The notes under the pieces are model-generated. The model searched no databases. It saw only the letters and a program-made list of their open reading frames with translations, and was not told the DNA's origin. Shown here in pieces: positions 45,681 through 57,600 of a DNA stretch of 64,000 nucleotides. How positions within the stretch are numbered: the first letter of the stretch is position 1; the number at the start of each line of letters is the position of its first letter. Made by a program: the position numbers and the translations under genes. The DNA comes from Mugil cephalus (taxonomy: Eukaryota; Chordata; Actinopteri; Mugiliformes; Mugilidae), in the NCBI RefSeq assembly GCF_022458985.1, contig NC_061790.1:14736397-14800396 (forward strand), given 5' to 3'.

Positions 45681-48600
45681 TCAATCAAAAATCTCCGTCT
45701 TGGACTCTATGCTCTCGTGCACAGTAGATCTTGCCGTTACTTTGGGCTTGATGTCAGCACTGACCATGTAGATGCTGTTGTCGTTGACGCTGTTGGCAAC
45801 GCGGCACATACTGGAGTGCAGGCAAAGCCACGGCAGTTTCTTTACCTCCCTTTTGAAGGTCTGGCTGAATATGTAGTAGATCATCGGATTGTACACGGTG
45901 GAGCTCTTCGCAAACATGCACGGGAGCAGGCTGACTTCGGGCGGGATGGAGCTGCTTTTATTGAAAATGGACCACAGGCTTACCAAACCGTAGGGCGTCC
46001 AGCAGCCTATGAAGCCCAGACTGATCAAAACCGCAATCTGCAACAGAACAGGAGAATGGAGTCAGTAAAAACATATCTTGTTGAAAAGTATTTAATTTGT
46101 CTAATAGCATGAGCCCCTATAAATATCCCAGTAATTATGTGCACTGAGGAAGATGTGTGTTTTCGAGCAAGACTCAAGTAGGGTTAATTGGACTTAGCAT
46201 AGTCTGTAGAGCGCCCTTCTGGCCATAACTAACAAATTTACACCCTAATTTGGACAAAATTTCACGCAATGTCTGATTCCTCTCCATGGACGTCAACAAG
46301 CACAGGGTTCATCCTGTTTCTTTGCTAGTCTACCACAAGCTCGTTTTCTCTGCTGACATTGAGCTTAAAGGGGACATGAAACAGTAAACGTGATAACGCC
46401 GCTGTTCTGCCGCCAGACGTGACGTCGTTGGAGTGGTTGGCCTGACGTGCGGTCGCACTGAACAGCTACATATACACTGAAAATGACAGGGGAAGAGGAG
46501 CAGATTGCAAAACGAATTCAAGGAGGCATGGTCTGCATTGCTCCTGGGTGTTTACATGGATTTTAAAAGTTAAAGACTGGGAGAAACCTGGTCATTTCCA
46601 TCATTTGCATGCTGTTGGGTCTTGAGTAGGTAAAAAGATGAAATGGGAGCAAAAGACGAAAACATTTGAGCAGGCAGTTTATTGAAAACAATAATTTAAC
46701 TGAAATTGGCTGCTCATCAGGTCGTCTATGATCTTAATCCCGTGTGAATCGCCATCAGGTCATTGGTAATTTATTCCCCGAGATAAATAGTATCAAAAAT
46801 ATATTTTTGTCATCCATTATAATTTGCAATGCAATTGAAACACAGACGGTAATATCTGAATCACAGAATGCCCCTTTCTTAACATGGCCTTAAAGTTTTG
46901 ACCATCTGACCAGCCACCATGAAGTACTGCTGATCCTCTCCTCGCTGAATCTCTTTCATCCTCCACAAAAATGGGTCTCTTCTTCTTGTCAGTGTCTCAA
47001 ACCCGTAGGCCATTGGGTTGGTTGAGAGAAAAATCTCCCTTTTGGGCCTCGTCCTCTGACAGATTTTCTCCCTGCATCTTCCTCAATAGGGACCAAAGCA
47101 ACTAGCCAATCTGATGACGTAGAGACCGAGGTAAAATAAAGATGGCGGCGAGTACGATCCAAAGAGGTTGAGAAACGCATTTGAAAAGCAGATTATTTTT
47201 AAAACGATTTTTTTACGATGTGTTATTTCGGCATTCTGTTTAAAATATGCACAATTTTACTATGTTTGTTTCATGTCCCCTTTTAGATGATTGTTATTGA
47301 ACCATGTACTAAGGTTCTCTATCATATATGCTTAATACACTTAATACCTTTTATTAAATTCCTCCTAACCACGTTCTATAGGTCAGGATACATATGAATG
47401 TTAAATGTTCAATTTTAGCTCAAAGGGGTTGCACAGATGTCAGGTACCCTTAAAGTCTAGAGATCCATCATTGAGCGTCCAGAGCCTCAGTAGCCGCTCC
47501 TAGACCTATAATGGATCTTTCTCAGCTCTTACAGAACATTACTCACTACTAACAGCCTCCGATGGAGCTTGACGATGTTTGGGATTCGGTGCCCATGGTT
47601 CATCGATTTCCTGTAGGTGAAATAGAGCTTGATGGCAATGCTGGAGTAGCAGCAGATGATGATGACAGTCGGTAAGGCCAGGTTGAAGGAGAACACGGCG
47701 ATGACGAAGGAGAAGCCGCTGTGTTTCATCTCTCCCCAGGCGAGAGAGCAGGACAGGCCAAAGGGCTCTGGCCCGTAGCGGCCCCAGCCCAGTATGGGGA
47801 ACAGGGCCCAGATCAGAGCATACAGCCAGGTCCACATGCACAGCATCTTCACCTTGGTCCAAGTGATTTTCTCTCCTGCAGGGAGAAGGACAAAGATTCA
47901 GCACGCTGCGTACTATACGAGACTGCCCCAATGCATGTATGCTTACATTTCTATGACTATGATTTACATCGAGCCTTGTGTCAAATTTCAACTTTTTAAC
48001 ACGAGTTCCTCCTATTTCTTTATTATTTAGTTAGGAAACAGTTTCAGTAACAGACACCATAAACATCACTTATGGTACTCGTTCCTTTTCAGCTGCTGAT
48101 TTATAACAGAGGTTGTGTGTTCTGTTCGTTTTTTCTGAATGAATGACGCAAGAGGACCCTGGCTGAGTAGGCGATCTTTAATGTGAACAAGGACTCATTG
48201 TGTGTTCACACTGCCAAAAAAATTTGGTCAAATGCTCCCAGACTACATCTGTATGTAGCTTGATAACTCAAATGCAACTTGTACCAGGGTGTGTCCGCCC
48301 GAAATTGGATTGCCCACGACTCGTGTTAACATGTGATCTGACCTGGTCCACTGATTGTTCGCCAGACGTTTACTGCAGCTGTTTTTGTCATAGAATGTAG
48401 AAAAAATAGACAGTGCATCCACACTTTGTTCCATTGGTCAAACTGACTCCGAAGTCCAGGAACACTCATAGCTCCATCTAGCGAGTTTGGAACCGAGAGT
48501 CCGTATATTGAATTAGTGGTAGTTATTTTCTGGTAATCATCATGATGTTACATTCTGTTTCCATAGCGTCAAATAATGAAAAATGGACACTTGAACACAC

Positions 48601-51600
48601 ATCAGCACCTAAAGTGACAGAAATAAAAATATTATTTTGGTGTTTTAGTATGGCCCAAGTCCCATCCACTAGCATGGAGGAGGCGGAGCTTATGACCTAT
48701 ACTGCAGCCAGTCACCAGGGGGAGCTCCACATGCTTTAGCTTCAGTTTTGAAGAGCTGTCATGATGTCCTTTTTTTTACAGTCTATGCCATTTCGCTTGT
48801 TCACTTGAGGACCTTTTCCTGTCTTTAATGTCGTCTGCTTTTTTAGCATTCAGGGAAAATGACAGAAACATGGAGATGAAAATGCAAAAGTCCACAAGGA
48901 TGAGAATCCATTGATAAGATTAAAGTAAGACACTGGAGACAGTGGTCCCTCTAGATGTAATGTACGTACATGGAAAAAAATGTCTGATTTATATTATGCT
49001 CTCAGAAATTCCTTTCCACTAAAACTGTAGTCTGTGCAGTGTCATAAAGTGAGGATATACAATTGTTTTGCAATACTGTTCTTTATGCATATTGCTTTTT
49101 CATTATCTCAGAAAGCACACACAGACATGAGAGAGGGCAAAGGAGCAACGAGTCTGCCTTCAAACCAGTTATTAAATGGTGTGTGGGTTGTAAATTGACT
49201 TTTTTTCATCCCATCCAGAATCTTTGCCTCAGGGTTTGTCACATGTTATTTATGGTGTGGTTTTGTTGTCTTCTCCATTGAGCCCCATGCTAATGCAAGC
49301 CCCTTCCATTTGGACTTTGTCTTATGCTGTCCGTGTTGCTTTTTTGCTTGCTGGTGCTAATTATGGCCTGTTTGTCTGGAATGCTTACGCAAGTCAGCCC
49401 ATCTGATTCTTCATGACGAGCCTTGAGTCAAGAGTATAAGGCTTGCTGCACTGTTAATTCCCATATTTCTGTCTACGCAGACCTGCTGTCGTGACACTGT
49501 GTTCTTGGATCGCGAGGTACTCCGAGGCGAACAGAAATAATCCATATAACAAGACACTTAAGCGCGTGAGACACATTGACCGTCCAGGTCATTTATGTAA
49601 AGGAGTGGCTTGGCATTTTGTGAAATGTTCTTTTCAGGCACTCGAGAAGAATAAGATGGTAAAATCGAAACTCTCACTCTTTTAAATATAAGGCTATAGC
49701 CAGCAGCCTTTAGCAATAGATAGATAGATAATACACTGATCAGCTACATCATTAAAACCACAGACAGGAGACTTGAATAACGCTGACCACCTTGTGGCAA
49801 TTAAATGTTCTGCTGGGAAACTGGAAGACCACACACCCCCACCCCATAGCAATGACACTCCTTGAAGGCAGAAGTCATCCCTAGCAGGAGGCAGCCTGAC
49901 ACGGACACACACACAAAAACAGTTTGGGAAGAACTCATAAAACATGAACCCTTCAGCCCATAGGCCCCAAAGGCCTATTTATTTGATCACACCTGATTTC
50001 AGACTTCAGGATCTCTGACGTGGCTCTCGGGGTAGATCCTGAAATTATCCTCCCTTTGAACGAAGAGCACTGATCTGGATTTTACAGTTTGGCTTCATGG
50101 ATTTTAAGTACAAAGGGTATGTTTTGATCCAGAATGATCAAATAATGTTTTCCTGAACCAAACCAAACTGTAAAATCTAGTTTCACCACGAGACAAACTC
50201 CCGTCTCAAGAAGTCCCTAATGTGGACTTCAACAAGCTTCGTCATCTCTAGATGAATGAACTTGTTGCGGTTGCGAGCACATCTGCTTTCAGCGGATATT
50301 CATATTTATATCAGTCTCTGAACGCCTTGAATTACTTACTCGGTGACTGCAGGTTGAGGGACACGATGAAGCGCACGACGGCCAGGACGGTCAGGTTCAT
50401 GATGCTGGCGATGCCGAAGAAGAACCCCACCAGGCCGTAATAAATACAGGCCCCATCTCCTCCGAGCCAGTGGTGGCTCCAGGCGGAGGCCACAGCCAGA
50501 GGGTACATGGTAACAGTTGCTCCGAGGTCTGTCACTGCCAGATTGACACTCAGCAGCTCCGGCGGCTTCATCCTTGACCACCTTTTGAAAGCCATGACGA
50601 GGACTAGCACGTTCCCCACAATGGAGAGCACAGCTGGGACAGACAGGAGGAGACAAAGTAGGTGAAGTGATCTTTAATTTTCATGACACATTTATAGGTC
50701 AGACTAGACACAGTCCTGGTCAATGATTGCTAATGGAACGGGCAGTAGGCTCCCTCATATTTTCCCTCTTGGATGTGTCCAAGACTGTTGGATAATACCA
50801 TGGCAACAAATTATTTGATTGCGTCACAGCAGAGGCCCAGCGCATGTTTAATCTTGTGAAACATCTAATGTGCATGAAAAAGCACATGGTGGACCAAGGG
50901 TAGCACAAAGCTCACACACAAGCCTGGGCGCTGTGTTAAACGACACGTAGTCATTCCAGTTCACTGATGTAGGTGTAGTCCCCTTTTTTTGTTTGTTTTG
51001 TTTTTTTTCCCCAAACATAGTCATTGTGTGTGTGAAGACAGTGCCGATCTGTCATGTGTATGGTAATGAAGAGAGAAAATGACGGAAAAGTGTTGCTCTG
51101 GACCCAAGACATGGAGCAGCCATCGAGTAGCAGAGTAATTTTTAAGTTAAATACTGAGTTGTTACTGCAAACTACAGACACAATGCTAACCCTAATGTTA
51201 TTCTTCTCTTCCACTACAGCTGAAGCGCTTATTGACTTTTAGTCCATTCTGATTAACACCACAAACTGGCATTGTGTTGTTAGAGATAAAATACTGCAAA
51301 TTCACAAGATGAAAGTGGAGTATTCTTATTCTGAACACAGTATATACATTACATAGCTACATGCCTGTTTCACTGAAGTGCAGTACTCACTGCTGGTCAG
51401 AGGGATTTGTGTGACAAGGGCCAAATAGCGATGGCTAGGCTAGTGGGTCAGAGCATCTCCAAAACTGCAGCTCTGGTGAGGTGTTCTCAATCTGCAGTGT
51501 TTGGTACATCAAAAGTGCTATGACAGGGTCATGGGAGCCCAATTGATGCACGTAGGAATCTGGCCTGTGTGGTCAACAGATGAGCTACTGTGGATGGCAC

Positions 51601-54600
51601 GCTAGATCTGGTAGAAAGCTAGAAAGCACTACAGAAAGCACTTAACAGTGGGCACATCGGCATCAGAAGTGGGCGTTGGAGCAATGAAAGAAGGTGGTCT
51701 GGTCTGTTCAATCTGATTTTCTTTTACACCACACAGATAGCTGGGTGCATGTGGATCGCTCACCTTGAGAACACGTGAAACTAGGATATTCTATGGGAAG
51801 AAACCATGCTGGCAGAGGCATGGTGATGCTTTGGGTAATGTTATGCTAGGAGACCTTGACTCCTGTCATTCACGTAGATGTTATTTTCCACCACCTATGA
51901 ACCACATACTTAAGCACTTTTGTAGACAATGAACACCTTTTCATTGACACACTGTTCCCTGATGGCCACAGCCTCTTTCAGTAGGATAATACATCCTGCC
52001 ACAAACAAAAACATGATTCAAGATTGGTTTGAGAACCAACAGTGCAGGCAGACGTCAGATGAAAATGTATTTTTTAACTTCTGTCATTGCCATAAAAGAA
52101 ATACCAAAATATCTCACTTTGTAACACACACAAAACCTGGGTGCAGTGTTAAACTTGTAGTTTTCGTGCAGATGTACCAACTGCAAGCAAACCGTATGCT
52201 GCACTGTTTGTGTAAACAACTGATCTCCTGACTGATATTAGCACTCACCAAAAGAGCGCTTCTTTTCTTTCTGTCACTTGCCTCCGGGTTCTTCCATTTC
52301 GTCTTGTCTTTGTACAAGAAGAACTTTTTTTTTTTAGCTGGGTTTAAAGTTACATATTTTGCTCAAGGGGAATATTTTTCTAGTTCGTCAGATCTGACTG
52401 TGCACATGCTGTGAAATGTAATATTCACACTTTACTTTGTTGCTATATTCTATTTAATGATATTGTTTTGACAATTTAACAAGTTTTTATGCTAAGCTAA
52501 CCGTCACCGCGTGGCTTATTTAGATTGGAGACGTGAGAGTGGTAGCCTTCTGGTGAACCTGTAACCTGTTTTGATTGACTCAATTATTGTCAGTTATCTG
52601 TTATCTGTGTATCTACTCCATCAGCCAACAGAGGAAAGACACACAAAGTCTACATTTATTATATGAAATTGGCACGTTTTTCCCCCTGTATGAATCAAAA
52701 GCATATACACCAATCAGCCAAAACATTAAAATCACCGGTGGGAGGACTGTCTTTTAACAATACAATGTTCAGCCCCATCAGGATGCACACATGAAACAGT
52801 TTAGGAACAACTAAAAAACAGAACAAGGTGTTGACCTGGTCTCCACATTCATTAGATCCCAAACTGGTCAAGTATCTGTGGGATACATTGGAACACACAT
52901 GATCCACAAAAGCCCCTCTCCTTAACCCATAGGACCCAAAGGCCCACACCAACAACATTCTGTTGCCGGACGCCCTCAGAAGGCGTAACTGTTTTGGAGG
53001 CACAAGGGACACCTACACCATAATGTTATGCCTGATCAGTGTATGCAAGCATTTCCATGTAGAAGGTCATTCTGATAAACCGTGCCCCTCTCCTTAAGAC
53101 ATTCCGACAGCCCCTATGCAGAGTCAGTTGCGCTGCAAAGATGATTGCTCTTTTTAATATGCCTTAGGAGTAACTGACAGATATTCAAAGCTGAAGAAAC
53201 TTAACCCGAAAAGAAAGAAGACACTATTGCATCAGGCATAAATTTCCTAACTATAAAGCAGAACGCCTCTACCACCTCAAACAGTACCACTATTATAGTG
53301 CACATTCTACCAAGTCCAGCATCCTTACACTTGGCACATTTCAAATCAGACAAGTTTAAATCTGCACGGTGATTACAGTACAGTGACTTCTACAATGAAT
53401 CTGCTTTCCAGACTGACAAACTTAAACTCACATACCTCTGTTATATCTTTCACACTTTGTACACACTTTGACCTCAGTACACTTGGTTGTCAGTCACGTA
53501 TGGAGAATAGCCCTAAGGATTTAGACCTCCTCTCAGAGAATCTTTGTGAAGGAGAAACTTCAAACACCTGTTTCTATATTAGCTTTCATTTCAGATCACA
53601 CAGGGAAAAGTAAAGCCAGCAGCCAAGGAATCAATTTGGGACACCATTCTGGTGGAGTTAGACTGAGACCGACTTTAATGATCCATGAGGGAAATTACTT
53701 TGTCACAGTAGCTTCATTGTAGATGAAAGTAAACACTCTTAAAAACACAAGAATAAATATATATATATATAAAAACCCACCCAAATATAATGAATATATA
53801 TATACAATTTTTTTTAGATGAAAATAAAATAAATATAATTATTATCTAGTAAAATAAACAGTGTAATCAAGACAATTTACAGAATTAGTGTTATGAACAA
53901 GTAGTTGGCAAAACAGTGTCCAAGGTGATGTGGTTGTTTGGCCGGTTGCCTAGCAACAGCGGCATGGATCGTGTTGCATTGTGTCAACCAGGGGTTTTCA
54001 ACATTTTTCAGGTCAAGGACCGCGCATTGATGGAGAGATTAAGAAGGGACCCCCTACCTACTATATGTGTTCTATGTTAAACTCAGCCTAGTGCTATTTC
54101 TAAATATACATTATTATTATCCTTTTGCATTCAATATCAAGTTATCCCTTATCCCTTTACTAAAATATGTTGGATTCATGTTAATGTGTATTTAAAGAAA
54201 TTTAAATTTGCGGGGGGAGATTAAAAAGTAATTTAAAAAAGTATCCTCCTGAGTGATATGGTTAAGTTTTGGTCAATGCCGATGCTGCTAAAAGTAGTTA
54301 ATAATTCAGCAGCCACCTCCGTCAGCGGTACCGAAAAAGCCTGCCGACTGTTAGGTAAGTGGCATTCAGTGTATTTGTCACTAGTTTAATAATGTGAGTC
54401 TGCTAAATCGAAAATGGAGACCTTCCATATTTGCTCCTTAGCTTGAGGCTGAACCGGTCTCCAGAGGTAAAACTTCCATTTATGAGTGTTCTCAATTCTG
54501 CAACTCATGACAATCCGTGTTACCAGACTTCGAGTTTCGCACTTATATCTCACCCACAGAGGCACGGACCAGTCAGCATCCTGTGAAGAGCCACTGGCAG

Positions 54601-57600
54601 CTACGGCTATGATTTTCATGTGTGACAGCGTTCACTCCTCACTGTACCTCTTACTTGGAAATTTTTGTTTGACTGCAAGAACTGTCTATTATTGTCTTGC
54701 TAACTACATAGCTAGCTATGCTGACGACTTGCTGGGTTCCCTGCACTCTCCTGCTACATCATAAGGCTTATCTGATCTCACTGGCTCAATAGTCCATACA
54801 TTACCTGCCAAGTATTTTTTGCAAGTGCTCATCCTGAACAAACTGTCTCCAAGAACACATAGCTCCATGTAACAAATCATCTGAGGCACCAGGTTAACTA
54901 TTGGTGCTCTACTTGGTCTTTTTCTGGTGAAGTTGTACACAGGGATACTACTTCTCTATGCAGAGAATCAATCAGAGAGCTAGTGGACAAACCACTATTT
55001 CAGTTAAACTTTTGATGTTGCTGGCACCATATGATCTAACTTATTTTTCTATCAGTTCTTAGTTTTTTGTATTTCCAACTTTCCATTTCTGTTGTGAACC
55101 ATCTGCATCCTGCCTTGGGGATAAAACTGAATCTTCAATTGTAGCTTCCTTGCTAGATTTGCCCAAATACGGGGAAACAACCCAGTGAAAACGTTCTATT
55201 TAAGAATAACTTTGTCCAACTTAGAAGTGAATATTATCTAATTAGCAGATGAACATTTTAAAGTGTCTGTAACTGCAGTTTTTACAAAGTAGGAATCTCC
55301 ATCTCCTTTAAGATCTAACCTGATTGTCTTCGACACTCCACCCAAAATGAACCCCGGACTTGATGCAGGATCAGCTGTGGGACTGTTTGAGCCCGAAGTG
55401 TCCCGATCAACTTCCAGCTCACTGAAAATTGCTTTCAAGCATGCGTATATCAGGCAGTAGCTCTAGCCACTTACCGTTCATAAACAACAAAAGAATCAAT
55501 GGGGACACCTAGCATTACCCCCACTATTTAATCCTACCAACAAAGTGGGTCTTAGACAGACTAACTCCTGAATAAATAGACATGCCAACTTCACCATTAA
55601 AGCCCATGTTATTTACAGCTGTCTCCTGAAGTTAATGCCACATTAGCCTCATCCAACCCACTAAACATACTAAAGAAAGCTTACAATGGAAAACCATTTT
55701 CACCGCTTAATAAGGGAGTCAGTATGTACTGCACCCTTCCCTGAAGCTTTCTCGTGCAAGTGGTGGATAAGGGAGACTGTCCCAACGTTATTCTCCTCCT
55801 GAACTCTAAGAACTCTAAGACAGTTACAATAACTTAAGATTTTTACTTGTGCAATGCTCAAGTGCAATTGTAATATTGCACATGTCCTCATGTGCAATAT
55901 TACAATGTCACTTTAACTACAATTTCACTTTAATCACATTGTCATTTTTAATTTTGTCCATGCCTCACTTTATTAATTTGCCATAGATTTTTTACATATT
56001 GGCCCTTATATTATTTTCCACAATTCATCTCACTCTTCTGTTACTGGCAGCAGGCCTGCCATTGTACATAATACGCTATTTTGTGCCCACCCACTTTTGT
56101 GATTTTATTCTCTTGTTCTTATTTTAATGTACCGCTCTTTGCCCTCCTAATTGCCCATCGGGGATAAATAAAGATTTTTCTGATTCTGATTCTGATCCCC
56201 TTCGTGCTGAAAGAGGTCAGTTGAGGTGGTCTGGGCCTCCCGTTGGAGGTTTACCACCAATCTGTCAGAGACCCTGTGTTGTACCCAGAATTTGCTGGAA
56301 TGCACTGGGACTACATATCTTGTCTGGAATGTACTGCTAGGGAGAGGGACATCTGGAATTCCCTGCTTAGACAGTTGCCACCGCAAGCCAAACTCAGACA
56401 AGCAGATGGATGGATGGATGGATGGATAATTAGAAACACAACGGAAGGCCACACTGGGGGTAGTAATATAACTGGCATCAGCCATGCCCCTCACTGCTTA
56501 ATCTGGCCAAGCTTTTTAGACGGGGAGGCTGAAATTACCATTAAAGCGATGTGCAGCTGTCAAAAAGTGAAGCCTTCATGAAATCCCTCCCACTCACTAA
56601 ACATACTAAGAAGTCCATCAAGAAACAACGATTTTTACCACTTAGGTGCAGTTTTTGATGAAGGGGGTCAATCATCGTGCCAAGATCATTGCCTTCGCCC
56701 GGCTGTGCAGCTCGCACTGCACCCAACCCCGATTGCTTTTCCCTCAAGTGGTGGCTCTATAGGGAGGTCGGCCCATTCATGTCAAAGGAGGCCAGATGGA
56801 TGGAAGGATGGGTGGATGCATAATCAAGAGCAAAACAGAAGGCCGCACTTGGGGTAATAATTTAACTCACATTAACCATGTCCCTCACTGCTTAATCCAG
56901 CCAACAATGAGGGCTACATCAGCTCCCTCCAACAAGTCTCACGATGGTCAACATTTCTCGCCACTCAATTAGGAGCAAATTGGCAGGTCACACTCAGGGT
57001 AGGAATTAAGACAATAACTGCCGCTAACCATGTGCCACGGATCGATAGATTGTACCTTAAATGTGAGTGCAGGAAGAATCAGTAACAAAACAGCCATTGC
57101 TGCTAGATTTAGATGAGGCTGCCGTCTTCCTCTGAATCCTCAAAGAGCTCGTCTAAAGGTCCAATATTGACCGGAGAGGGATTAAGCGTGAGAAGAGGTG
57201 AGTGGAGGCACCAGTGCAGGAGAGGTGAGGGGTTCATAATGAGGGATTGGCAGTAATATTATATTAAGCACTGGAAACACGCTGTTTTGCTATGCAGCCC
57301 AAATCAATTACGCCCCGTGGAGTTCCACTCCCGAACGAATTTATAGAAATATACGACTGTGTGAAAACCACAAAACTACAAGCATGAGTTGTTTTTCGAG
57401 CAGCCAAGCTAACGACGTTCTCATGCTGGCTTCCCGAGATGTCTGTTCATGTTTGTGTAATTGTGACCAAAAAGATATGACACAGTGTTCCACCACAAGG
57501 CCCAAAGAGCCCAGAGGAACGTCTCCGGAAACTTGCTCGGCAACTTGGCAGCACAAAAACTGTCACATTGACTGGTATTTGTGTGTATTTATTTTTTTAT

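Noticed and set aside
56404..56427. GATG array as a CRISPR or satellite
   Set aside because: Short simple-repeat tail immediately after a LINE reverse-transcriptase end; no spacers.
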